From: Lachnospiraceae bacterium
GTDB taxonomy: Bacteria > Bacillota > Clostridia > Lachnospirales > Lachnospiraceae
Length of the DNA stretch: 53,075 nt
Assembly: GCA_021200475.1 (NCBI GenBank)
Contig: JAJQGP010000068.1
Span: 1 to 53,075 of the forward strand
Reading direction: 5' to 3'
Position numbers and translations under genes: made by a program. This document shows, one piece after another, positions 42,078 to 50,551 of this stretch. The notes under the pieces are model-generated. The model was not told the DNA's origin. It saw only the letters and a program-made list of their open reading frames with translations, and did not search any database. How positions within the stretch are numbered: position 1 is the stretch's first letter; each line of letters starts with the position of its first letter.

Positions 42078-43913
42078 TTATCCCGGCAGGCTGTCCCGCA
42101 CACACAGCGCCCCATAGCCGACCTGATTGTTCGGCCACACACGGTAGCCCGGCAGCTGCCGTGCGCCGCGGCAGAGATAAGCACGGACTTTTTCGCCATA
42201 CAGATAGGGATCCTTTCCCCGAACGATCCCCCATTCCATCAGCAGCGCCGCTGATCCGGTCACAAAGGGGGCCGCAAAAGAAGTGCCTGACACAGTCACA
42301 TATCCTCCTCCCACCGCTGTAGTCGTAACGTCTACACCGGGAGCCACCAGGTCCGGGCGATTCCGAAACGGTGTATCCGACCATCCCCGCCCGGAAAAGG
42401 GCGCATACGCATCCCGCCGCGCATCATAAGCGCCGACTGCGATCACGCCCGCCGCGGTGGATGGAATGGTCATCGTCGTATCCGGGGTGGAATTCAGAAA
42501 ACGGGTCCCGTCATTGCGAACGCGGGCTTCCGGCATCCAGAGCGAATATTCCCCCGTAACAATGCGCCGCGGCGTCAGCAGGATCTGCCAGATTCCACTG
42601 TCGATATAGTCCCCTTCCGGGATAAAATCAAGATAAATCTCCTGCTGCGCCTGATACGGACTCGGCTCCCCATAATATACCAGCAGAGCTGTGTTTCCCA
42701 GGCGGTAGCGCACCGTGCCGATTTCCTCCCCAAACGGACCCGCACGGCGCCCATTCGGGTGCACGATCGTGATTCCAAATACGTCCGCGTAATTTTTCCA
42801 GAGCTGGAGGTTCATAGTTGTCTCAAAGTCACTGACCAGAAACTCAATTTCTTTTTGACCGTCCTCCGCCGCGTGAAGGCTCCCGGAAACGTGCCCTCCC
42901 GTATTTCCTTCATTTCCGGTGCCTGCTACAATCACATTTCTGCCCCGGTCAGAGAGCATGTCAATGTAAGTTTCCAATAAAGAAGTTCCCCGATGGGAGC
43001 CATATACATTGCCAAAGCTCAGATTGATCGCCGCCGGCTGACCGTATTCCTCTGCTTTTCGCACAACATACTCCAGCGCCTGCATCAGCTCAACCGTGCT
43101 TGGAAACCCATTCGGGCGCGGAGTGCCAAGCTTCACGACCAGAAGATCGCTTTTCGGCGCCACGCCGCGATACGGGTTGCCGGACGCACGCCCATTTCCC
43201 GCGGCGATGCCCAATACCTCAGTGCCATGGCCGCCAAAATCCTGCTCCGGCACAAGCGCCAGTCCTGCCTCGCGGGAACCTGCCGCCAGAGCTGCATTGA
43301 TGTCCTCCTGCGTATATTCCACGCCGCCCCAAAAACCGGTTGGGACATGACCGAGCCGCGCAGGCAGCGCGCCTGATGCAGATCCGCCGCCTGCGGCTGT
43401 CTCACCATCTGCCCCATTCCCCGCCTCTCGCGCAGGCAGCGCGGCACTCTGATCCCAGATCGCGCGGATGCGCGTGCTTCCGTCTTCCTTCCGGAAATCC
43501 GGATGAAAATAATCCACCCCTGAATCGATCACTGCTGTCAGTACGCCCTCCCCAAACAATTCGAGCGGCGCGGCCTGCACCGGAGAAAGGCAGGAAACGG
43601 TTCTTCCGACCGACACAGAAAAATAAAGGCGCTTCGGCTTCTCCACATATTCTATCTGCCGGATCGCCGCAAGCGCCTGAAGCTGGCTCTCCGGAACCGT
43701 TACGATCGCGTATCCGCCGGAAAGAAGAACCACGTTCCATCCCACGGACAAGTCCGAAAGAGCCGCCTGTAAATCCCCGCTGTATCGTACGATCACCTCC
43801 CAGGTCTGTTCCTCCCGGTGGTATCCCACATCCAGGTCCTCTGATTTTTCCAGCTCCTCCGGTGTCGCGTCCAGTGCCAGGTTCAGCAAATTTTCAATTT
43901 TCTGATCGTCCAT
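42078..43913 (-). CDS. Subtilisin-like S8 peptidase (Csp-like)
   Basis: 611 residues. An S8 peptidase with the triad Asp130 (LTAVIDSGVDYFHPDF), His229 (DFGGHGTEVLGIAAGNG) and Ser about 545 (VSGTSFAAPFVTGSAALLMEWG), and an N-terminal prodomain-like part (residues 1-110). Long inserts in the middle (jellyroll-like, residues 340-460) are typical of clostridial CspB/C-like germination proteases; no signal peptide is seen, as in that group. Residues about 158-188 (ALPAREAGNGADGETAAGGG and on) look like a low-complexity insertion made of repeated GCAGGCAGCGCG DNA. A role in spore germination is inference. Confidence 0.88.
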   Translation of the reverse strand: MDDQKIENLLNLALDATPEELEKSEDLDVGYHREEQTWEVIVRYSGDLQAALSDLSVGWNVVLLSGGYAIVTVPESQLQALAAIRQIEYVEKPKRLYFSVSVGRTVSCLSPVQAAPLELFGEGVLTAVIDSGVDYFHPDFRKEDGSTRIRAIWDQSAALPAREAGNGADGETAAGGGSASGALPARLGHVPTGFWGGVEYTQEDINAALAAGSREAGLALVPEQDFGGHGTEVLGIAAGNGRASGNPYRGVAPKSDLLVVKLGTPRPNGFPSTVELMQALEYVVRKAEEYGQPAAINLSFGNVYGSHRGTSLLETYIDMLSDRGRNVIVAGTGNEGNTGGHVSGSLHAAEDGQKEIEFLVSDFETTMNLQLWKNYADVFGITIVHPNGRRAGPFGEEIGTVRYRLGNTALLVYYGEPSPYQAQQEIYLDFIPEGDYIDSGIWQILLTPRRIVTGEYSLWMPEARVRNDGTRFLNSTPDTTMTIPSTAAGVIAVGAYDARRDAYAPFSGRGWSDTPFRNRPDLVAPGVDVTTTAVGGGYVTVSGTSFAAPFVTGSAALLMEWGIVRGKDPYLYGEKVRAYLCRGARQLPGYRVWPNNQVGYGALCVRDSLPG

Positions 43914-44102
43914 GAAACACTCCCTGCTAAAAGCATCACTGCCATTTTATGAAAAGGCGAAACCATTTCAGAACGGCAGGCTACAGGTCTGCGCTTCGAT
44001 CTGTCCTGAACACATGCGCCGGGTCTGCGTTTCAGTCGTACCTGACGAGCGTCTGCCGGAGAAGTTTCTGCCGGACGGTTCCTCTCCGGCCGCACTGCCG
44101 CC

Positions 44103-44675
44103 TCATGCGTCCGGCCGCAGCATTTTTCTCCGATGATGCTTCCGGCAAAGCGCCGTATAATTATCATTTGCACCCAGGACGACCTGATCGCCTTCGGTAA
44201 TCATTTCTCCGCGCGCGTTAAAGCGGGCATTGCAGGTCGCCGCTTTTCCACACCAGCAGACCGTCTTGATCTCCTCAATCACATCCGCCCACGCGAGCAG
44301 CCACATGCTGCCAGGAAACAGATTTCTCTGAAAATCCGTCCGCAGTCCATAGCAGATCACCGGTACGGCCAGATCATCGACGATGTGTACAAAAAATTCG
44401 ACCTGCTCCTTCGTACAAAACTGCGCCTCATCGACGACCACACAGTCATATTTCTGAATCTCCTCTGTCGTCATCTGCACGAGGTCTTCCACAAAAACGC
44501 ATTCCTTCTTTAATCCGATGCGGGAGGAAATCATCCCTTCCCCGTCCCGGTTATCCAGCTGAGGCTTCGCGAGCAGTGCCTGCTTTCCTCTCTCATAGTA
44601 ATTATAATCCACCATCAGCGCGTTGGCCGTCTTGGAGCTTCCCATCGCGCCATAACGAAAATAAAGCTTTGCCAT
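44103..44675 (-). CDS. tdk: Thymidine kinase
   Basis: 190 residues, type II. Phosphorylates thymidine with ATP, a salvage partner of the nucleoside genes. P-loop LYFRYGAMGSSKTANAL (residues 4-20), DCVVVDEAQFCTKEQVEFF with the catalytic Glu, VICYGLRTDFQRNLFPGS, and zinc ligands CWCGKAATCNARF and CRKHH. The lasso segment (VLGANDNYTALCRKHH) is complete. Start ATG 44675 with GGAGAA. It follows the interrupted LuxR-type gene closely. Confidence 0.96.
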   Translation of the reverse strand: MAKLYFRYGAMGSSKTANALMVDYNYYERGKQALLAKPQLDNRDGEGMISSRIGLKKECVFVEDLVQMTTEEIQKYDCVVVDEAQFCTKEQVEFFVHIVDDLAVPVICYGLRTDFQRNLFPGSMWLLAWADVIEEIKTVCWCGKAATCNARFNARGEMITEGDQVVLGANDNYTALCRKHHRRKMLRPDA

Positions 44676-44690
44676 AGTATCTGTTCTCCA

Positions 44691-45740
44691 TTATTTCAGC
44701 ATATATTTCTTTAGCTCGCTCTTCTGCTCCACACCCAGTTTACTCATAACCGACTTCATATGGGCCTTGACGGTATTGAGTGAGATACCGATATGCGTAC
44801 TGATCTCCTGGTAGGTCCAGCCTCTGGCCGCCAGCATGGCGATGGCAAATTCGGTCGTCGTCAGATTGTCCGCGACATCGTGTCCGGTATCCGGATTATG
44901 TACCTTCCTCCAGCCGTCAGAAAAGCTGTAAGTGATGTTAATGATTCGTTTAAACTCTTCCGGGTAATCCTTTTTCAGGGTAGCTTCCAACACACCGCCA
45001 AGCAGGCCATGATGCTCCCCAAACGGCTCGATCAGGTCATCCGGCCGGGCCAGCTCCCATGCGAGCTGGAGCTATTCCTTGGCTTTGTCCGATTTTTTCA
45101 GACCCATATAGCTCATGACCGCAATCATCCGCAGGTAAATCGTCGGAATCGGGTAAACCTGCGTCTGCAACGCCAGGGCCATCTCTGCATTCCCGATGCT
45201 TCTGCTGTAATCCCCCTGAAGGTATACATAATGTGCCTGTACATAACAGAAAAAGAACCGCAGGCCCGGCGGCAGCAGTGCGAGAGAGGCCGTCTCAAAC
45301 ACGCGCTCATCCTTTAGAGGAAGATGAAGCAGCACGGCTGCCGTAGCAGAGACAAAAGCAGACATCGCCTTCGCTTCCGCAGGAGCGTCCGGCGTATCAT
45401 TGCTATCCGCAAAGGTCTTTTCCATCTCCGTCAGAGCATGACGGGCATGCCGGATATTGCCCGTGGCCAGATTCGCATAAGCATAAACAAGACAGGCCGA
45501 CAGCCGCAGTGCCGTATCCTCATTCACCAGATACGGCTCCATCGCTTTCACCGCCTTCTCCGGATATCCGCTGAAATAATAATATTCTCCCATCGCGATA
45601 TCACGATCTTTTGCGTCCCCGATTGCCTGAACCGTCTCCAAAGCGTGGCCCGGCCGAAAAACGCTGTTCGTGAAAGGCATGAGGGTATGGCGTACCGCTC
45701 TGTCCGACCGGGCGGCCTCCTGCGGAATCTTCATTTCCAT
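44691..45740 (-). pseudogene. LuxR/TPR-type transcription regulator split by an in-frame TAG
   Basis: Read from ATG 45740 (GGAG upstream) it gives 222 codons of alpha-helical, TPR-like protein, then TAG at 45072-45074, and in the same frame continues for 127 further codons (LQLAWELARPDDLIEPFGEHHGLLGGVLEATLKK...) into a C-terminal GerE helix-turn-helix (LTTTEFAIAMLAARGWTYQEISTHIGISLNTVKAHMKSVMSKLG). A single C to T change of a CAG Gln codon explains it. As written the DNA-binding domain is cut off. It stands divergently to the BMP-domain gene and may have controlled it. Confidence 0.8.
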
Positions 45741-45846
45741 AAAGCAGCTGGCTCCTATCTATATATGGTAACAATGTTTGTGCAATATTTTACTCTTTCT
45801 CCTTTCTTTATGCAAGCGGATTCAAATATTTTGGGCGTTTTCACAC

Positions 45847-45875
45847 TTGATTTCCTCTATTCTCCCTTTTATAAT
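45847..45875 (+). promoter_or_regulatory. Sigma-A promoter of the BMP-domain gene
   Basis: TTGATT, exactly 17 bases, TATAAT, ending 51 bases before the start codon at 45927. Confidence 0.8.
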
Positions 45876-45926
45876 ACGCTTGAATCCAATGTGCAGACCA
45901 CCCCACACAGAAAAGGAGAGGGTTTT

Positions 45927-47834
45927 ATGGCAATAGATGATTACAAGAAGGCATATCAGGCAGGGAAAAAAGATTACCAGGCGCGCATGATGCGCGGCGA
46001 ACGCCCCACGCTTCAGGTACTGGACGAGCTTCTCCCCCCGGAAAGCCTGACGACGGTTTCCCTCGGGCTGGTGCAGATCCCGATCGACCAGATTGTCGGC
46101 ACCCGCTATGAAGGACGCGCGACCTCCTTTTCCGGCAGCTTTATGCCCATTCTTGAGGATAATACCGAATTTGCGCAGAAATGGGCGAACTTAAGTACCG
46201 CTCATATGGAGGAAGGGATCCATGATCCCATCAAAGCCTGGGAATACCGGAACCGCTTCTATGTGGAAGAAGGAAATAAGCGCGTCAGCGTCATGAAATA
46301 TTATCAGGCGGTCTCTATTCCCGGAACGGTGACCCGTGTTCTTCCGAAGCGCACAGACGATAAAGAGACCGTGATTTACTACGAATTTGTGGATTTTTAC
46401 AATCTTTCCAAAATTAATTATATTGAGTTTTCCCAGGAAGGCAGCTTTGCGAAGCTGCAGGCCGCGGTTGGCAAAAAGCCGGATGAAGCATGGGACGACG
46501 ATGACCGGCTGAATTTCAGCTCCGTCTACACACGCTTCACAGCCGCGTTTGCCGCAAGGGGCGGCAAAAAGCTCCCCATTAAACCAGGCGACGCATTTCT
46601 CTCCTTCATCACTCTGTACGGTTATCAGGAGGTAAGCGACATCACTACAGATGAGATGAAGACGCTTGTCGCGAAAGCCTGGGAGGAATTCACACTGCTC
46701 GGAGAAGCGGAGACCGTCTCTCTGAAAATGGACCCGACGACGGAGAAAAAACCTCTTCTGAGCCGTCTCCTCACGAAAACGCCTTCCCGGCTGAAGATCG
46801 CATTTATCTATGACAAGACGCCCGGCTCCTCAGCCTGGACCTATTCTCATGAGCTTGGTCGTCTGCACCTGGAACAGACCTTCCCGGAGGAAGTGAGCAC
46901 GATCGCGTACAGCGGGATTACCGCAGAAACGATCAGCGCCTGCCTGGAAAAAGCGATTGCGCAGGGCTGCAATCTGATCTTTACAACGACACCGGTCTTT
47001 GCCGCCGCCAGTGTAAAGGCCGCCATCGCTAATCCGGATGTCCGCATCCTGAACTGCTCCCTGAACACCTCGCATCGCTATATCCGCACCTACTATGCGC
47101 GGATGCATGAAGCGAAATTCCTCATGGGCGCCATCGCCGGCGCGATGGCAGAAAACAACCGCCTCACCTACATCGCCGATTATCCGCTTTTCGGTACGAT
47201 TTCGAATATCAACGCCTTCGCACTCGGCGCAAAGATGATCAATCCGCGTGCGAAGGTATACCTGGAGTGGTCTTCCAAAAAGGACGTGGACATCGACGAC
47301 GAGATCCGCCGTCTCAATCCTTCCTGTATTTCCGGCAAAGATATGGTGATCCCGGAAGAAGCCTCCCGCCTGTTTGGCATTTACCATATCGTGAATGGCC
47401 GCCCGCAGAATCTCGCGATGCCTCTGTGCCACTGGGGACGCTTCTATGAGAAGCTGATCCGGACCATCATGGACGGCACCTGGAAATACGACGACACGGG
47501 CAAGGCCATCAACTACTGGTGGGGCATGTCCTCAGGTGTCGTGGATGTCATCTGCTCGCAGAATCTGCCCATCGGTACCAAACGTCTGGTGGAGCTGCTC
47601 AGACATACCATCAGTGCGGGCGAATTTAACCCATTCTCCGGCATCCTGTATTCCCAGACCGGCGTAGTCAAATCGCACTGGGAGGGGGACCTCTCCCCGG
47701 AGCAGATTGTCAAGATGGACTGGCTGGCAGAAAACGTCGTCGGCTCCATCCCGGAGGAATACGAGCTGACCGAGCAGGCAAAACCGGTCGTCGCACAGCA
47801 GGGTGTTAAAAAATCGCCTGCCAGCCTGACATAA
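45927..47834 (+). CDS. BMP-family substrate-binding-like protein without signal peptide
   Basis: 635 residues from ATG 45927, AAAAGGAGAG upstream; the longer open frame behind it overlaps the regulator gene and is not used. The C-terminal two thirds (from about residue 288, SRLKIAFIYDKTPGSSAWTYSHELGRLHLEQ) is a BMP/PnrA-type periplasmic-binding fold: GCNLIFTTTPVFAAASVKAAIANPDVRILNCS, EAKFLMGAIAGAMAENNRLTYIADYP, and the C-terminal HWGRFYEKLIRTIMDGTWK. The N-terminal part has FYVEEGNKRVSVMKYYQAVSIPGTVTRVLP, ParB-like in look. No signal peptide or lipobox, so it is probably a cytoplasmic sensor of a nucleoside-like ligand. Confidence 0.85.
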   Translation: MAIDDYKKAYQAGKKDYQARMMRGERPTLQVLDELLPPESLTTVSLGLVQIPIDQIVGTRYEGRATSFSGSFMPILEDNTEFAQKWANLSTAHMEEGIHDPIKAWEYRNRFYVEEGNKRVSVMKYYQAVSIPGTVTRVLPKRTDDKETVIYYEFVDFYNLSKINYIEFSQEGSFAKLQAAVGKKPDEAWDDDDRLNFSSVYTRFTAAFAARGGKKLPIKPGDAFLSFITLYGYQEVSDITTDEMKTLVAKAWEEFTLLGEAETVSLKMDPTTEKKPLLSRLLTKTPSRLKIAFIYDKTPGSSAWTYSHELGRLHLEQTFPEEVSTIAYSGITAETISACLEKAIAQGCNLIFTTTPVFAAASVKAAIANPDVRILNCSLNTSHRYIRTYYARMHEAKFLMGAIAGAMAENNRLTYIADYPLFGTISNINAFALGAKMINPRAKVYLEWSSKKDVDIDDEIRRLNPSCISGKDMVIPEEASRLFGIYHIVNGRPQNLAMPLCHWGRFYEKLIRTIMDGTWKYDDTGKAINYWWGMSSGVVDVICSQNLPIGTKRLVELLRHTISAGEFNPFSGILYSQTGVVKSHWEGDLSPEQIVKMDWLAENVVGSIPEEYELTEQAKPVVAQQGVKKSPASLT

Positions 47835-47856
47835 TTATGGGATTCTATATCCCCAG

Positions 47857-47876
47857 GGACAGGGCCTGCCCTGTCC
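47857..47876 (+). terminator. Hairpin after the BMP-domain gene
   Basis: GGACAGGGC and GCCCTGTCC in direct contact (two bases between), 22 bases past the stop. Followed by GCTTCG without a T run, so a weak terminator candidate. Confidence 0.4.
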
Positions 47877-47982
47877 GCTTCGTAAGACCTTCATAACTCA
47901 TTCAAAAGACGTAATGATTCAGACCAGCAGGCCACAGGTCTGCCGATTCTGAACGGTTACCAAAGAAAGGAAACACGCTAAG

Positions 47983-48621
47983 ATGCGGATACTGGCAATC
48001 GCGGACGAGGAATCTCCCTATCTGTGGGATCATTTTGAAAAAAGCAAGCTGGATGGAATTGACCTGATCATTTCCTGCGGTGACCTGCACCCGCACTATC
48101 TTTCCTTTCTAGCCACCTTCACCTCCGCACCGGTCCTCTATGTGCACGGCAATCACGACACCAAATACGATCAGGTGCCGCCGGACGGCTGCACCTGTAT
48201 TGACGATGACATTTTTGTCTTCGAGGGCGTCCGGATCCTTGGCCTGGGCGGCTCCATGCGCTACCATGCCGGCAGCTACCAGTACACCGAACAGGAAATG
48301 AAAAAAAGAGTGCGGAAGCTGCGCTGGAAGCTGTTCCGCAACCATGGATTTGATATTCTGGTCACACACGCGCCCGCCTATCAGCTAAACGACGGACGCG
48401 ATCTGCCGCACCAGGGCTTTCAAAGCTTTATCACTCTGATTGAAAAATACAGCCCGCGCTTTTTCCTGCACGGGCATGTTCATATGTCGTACGGGCGCCA
48501 GTACAAACGCTACGACAAATATCAGAATACACATGTAATCAATGCGTATGACCGCTTCGTCTTTGACTACGAGGCCGACAGCGAAGAAGCGATCATGGTG
48601 TCCTATTATGGGATACAGTGA
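47983..48621 (+). CDS. Metallophosphoesterase
   Basis: 212 residues. Calcineurin-like fold: RILAIADEES (first metal motif, with Asp followed by Glu in place of the usual DxH), LIISCGDLHPHYL (GDxH), VHGNHDTKY (GNHD), ILVTHAPAYQL (H) and FLHGHVHMSYG (GHxH). It hydrolyses an unknown phosphoester, probably in the cytoplasm. Start ATG 47983 with GAAAGGAAA. Its last 29 bases overlap the end of the convergent GT2 gene. Confidence 0.87.
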   Translation: MRILAIADEESPYLWDHFEKSKLDGIDLIISCGDLHPHYLSFLATFTSAPVLYVHGNHDTKYDQVPPDGCTCIDDDIFVFEGVRILGLGGSMRYHAGSYQYTEQEMKKRVRKLRWKLFRNHGFDILVTHAPAYQLNDGRDLPHQGFQSFITLIEKYSPRFFLHGHVHMSYGRQYKRYDKYQNTHVINAYDRFVFDYEADSEEAIMVSYYGIQ

Positions 48622-49561
48622 CCGTATGGTTCCCTTCCGCTGCCGCAGACCGTTTGATTCTCTTTGAAATAATATACCGCGGCCTTCCTTTCACTTCCTC
48701 ATAGATTTTCCCGATATAATACCCGATAATGCCAAGGCTGATCATCACCAGGCTTCCAATGATCAGAATCAGCAGGATCACCGTCGTAAATCCTTCCACC
48801 GCATGTCCGGAAAAATAGCGCACCAGCGTCTGTATCGCCAGAAGAACGGCCGCGATAAAAACAACCACCCCCGCCATAGTCACAAACTGGAGTGCAGCAG
48901 TGGAGAAAACAACAATATTTTTCACCGCGTACTCAATCAAAGACCAGGTTGACCATTTGGATTCCCCCTCGGTGCGCTCCTGCACATCAAACTCCACCGA
49001 CGTAGTCTTAAACCCAATCCAGGACGAAAGCGCCCGGAAAAAGAGATTCCGCTCCGGCAGAGACAGCAGCGCCTCCACCGCGCGACGGTCCAGCAATTTA
49101 AAATCTGAGGCTCGCGACATATCAATCTTCACCGCTTTGGAAAGCATTTTATAAAACAGTCCCGCACTGAGCCGATGCAGGGTACTCTCCTTACCGCGCG
49201 TACGTTTGACGCCCTCGATCACCTCATAGCCCTGCTCCCAGAGACGGTACATCTCCACAAGCGTTTCCGGCGGATGCTGCAGATCGCAGTCCATCACCGC
49301 ACAGCAGTCTCCGGCGGCTTCCGCCAGGCCCGCAAGCATCGCGGCCTCCTTGCCAAAATTCCGCGAAAAGCGAACCCCGGTGACATTCGGATTCTCCCGG
49401 GCGGCCTTTTCGATCTCTTCCCAGGTATTGTCCTTCGACCCGTCATTCACAAAGACAATTTCATATGGAATTTTCTCCGCTGTCAGAATCCGGTCAATCC
49501 GGCGGGAAGCCTTTTGTATCATTTTTTCCTCGTTATATGCGGGAAGTATTACGGAAAGCAA
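48593..49561 (-). CDS. Membrane GT2 glycosyltransferase (GtrB/DPM1-like)
   Basis: 322 residues. GT-A fold with LSVILPAYNEEKMIQ, EIVFVNDGSKDNTW, RFSRNFGKEAAMLAGLAEAAGDCCAVMDCDLQHPPE (DxD-type DCDLQHP), and FKLLDRRAVEALLSLPERNLFFRALSSWIGF, followed by two C-terminal membrane helices (residues 230-255 and 265-290). It should transfer a sugar to undecaprenyl phosphate. The start is TTG 49561, with AAGGGGAT upstream; the only in-frame codons before it end in a stop 15 bases earlier. It is the last gene of the surface-polymer operon and resembles the broken GT2 at 1275-1487. Confidence 0.9.
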   Translation of the reverse strand: MLSVILPAYNEEKMIQKASRRIDRILTAEKIPYEIVFVNDGSKDNTWEEIEKAARENPNVTGVRFSRNFGKEAAMLAGLAEAAGDCCAVMDCDLQHPPETLVEMYRLWEQGYEVIEGVKRTRGKESTLHRLSAGLFYKMLSKAVKIDMSRASDFKLLDRRAVEALLSLPERNLFFRALSSWIGFKTTSVEFDVQERTEGESKWSTWSLIEYAVKNIVVFSTAALQFVTMAGVVVFIAAVLLAIQTLVRYFSGHAVEGFTTVILLILIIGSLVMISLGIIGYYIGKIYEEVKGRPRYIISKRIKRSAAAEGNHTVTVSHNRTP

Positions 49562-49585
49562 TTCTCTTTCATCCCCTTATCCTTT

Positions 49586-50488
49586 TTATCGAAATATCTG
49601 ATCCGCCCGCTTCCAGGCTATGTCTTCATATTTTCCAAAATCCAGCTTCACGGTATCATGCCCCGGATGGCGCTGCTCCTCGGGCGGCAGCCGCATGTAA
49701 TCCCCGTACAGCCAGGTAAGATACGCATCGTATTCCTTTGGCACCGGAAGGGAATAGCCTTCAAAGTCCACATACAGCACTTCACTCAGCCATTTCTCCG
49801 GAAAAGCCCCGCGCGCCATATTCTGCCCCATACCATCATACAGATATCCGGTTTCCCGGTTTCGGAACATGACCAGCGTCTGACCCCGCATCCAAATCGC
49901 CAGCTTCATCGGAATCAGGCCTTTCACTCTGCTCCCAATCCAGCGGATGACCGGATGGCTTCCATCCCCTTTGATTTCCGTATTGCCCCATTTATTAAAT
50001 ACAATCGACCGGGTCACCTTCGTGACCATCCGATGCAGCTTCTGCGACCAGGCATGGCCGGCCGTGCGGTCGTGTGCGAAAATATCCAGGAAAATGCCGC
50101 TGTGGATGTCTGAAAACCGTGCCATAAATTCCGAAGCAAATACAGTTCCATTGACGCGCAGCCTGGTATACGGATTATAATTCGCCCGCTGAAGAAAAAG
50201 CTTATCCGAAAGGTCGTTTTCCGCCACCCGCAGAAATTTTTCATAATCCTCCCGCGGCATCATTACATCCACATCGTCGTCCCAGGGAATAAACCCATGA
50301 TGCCGGATCGCGCCGAGCAACGTTCCGCCCGCAAGGAAATATCGGATATCATTCTTGCGGCAGACACGATCCAGCTCCAGCAAGGTGGCGAGAAGAACCT
50401 TTTGCAGTGTTTTCAGCCGGTCAGCGTCCAGTGTTTCATACGTGTCGCCCAAACGCACAGCGTTTCTGTCTGTTCTGTTCTTCCGCAT
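49586..50488 (-). CDS. LicD-family phosphotransferase
   Basis: 300 residues from ATG 50488 (MRKNRTDRN); an earlier in-frame start at 50536 would add 16 residues. The LicD nucleotidyltransferase fold is seen in LLELDRVCRKNDIRYFLAGGTLLGAIRHHGFIPWDDDVDVMMPREDYEKFLRVA, with the GGTLLGA loop and the DDDVD catalytic Asp residues. The C-terminal part has LPPEEQRHPGHD. LicD proteins add phosphocholine or similar phospho groups to surface sugars. A run of six G (50500-50505 as C6) lies upstream of this start. Flanked by epimerase and GT2 genes of the same operon. Confidence 0.9.
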   Translation of the reverse strand: MRKNRTDRNAVRLGDTYETLDADRLKTLQKVLLATLLELDRVCRKNDIRYFLAGGTLLGAIRHHGFIPWDDDVDVMMPREDYEKFLRVAENDLSDKLFLQRANYNPYTRLRVNGTVFASEFMARFSDIHSGIFLDIFAHDRTAGHAWSQKLHRMVTKVTRSIVFNKWGNTEIKGDGSHPVIRWIGSRVKGLIPMKLAIWMRGQTLVMFRNRETGYLYDGMGQNMARGAFPEKWLSEVLYVDFEGYSLPVPKEYDAYLTWLYGDYMRLPPEEQRHPGHDTVKLDFGKYEDIAWKRADQIFR

Positions 50489-50551
50489 GATTCTTACATC
50501 CCCCCGTCTGCGGTCTGCACTTCTGCTGTTCTGCACAGTTGCCTGTTTTTA

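Noticed and set aside
45324-45926. N-terminal extension of the BMP-domain protein
   Set aside because: The extension runs through the divergent regulator gene and the promoter; a strong ribosome site stands directly before ATG 45927.
50500-50505. G6 run upstream of the LicD start as a fifth phase switch
   Set aside because: Six bases is short compared with the G8-G10 tracts and lies before the preferred start codon.
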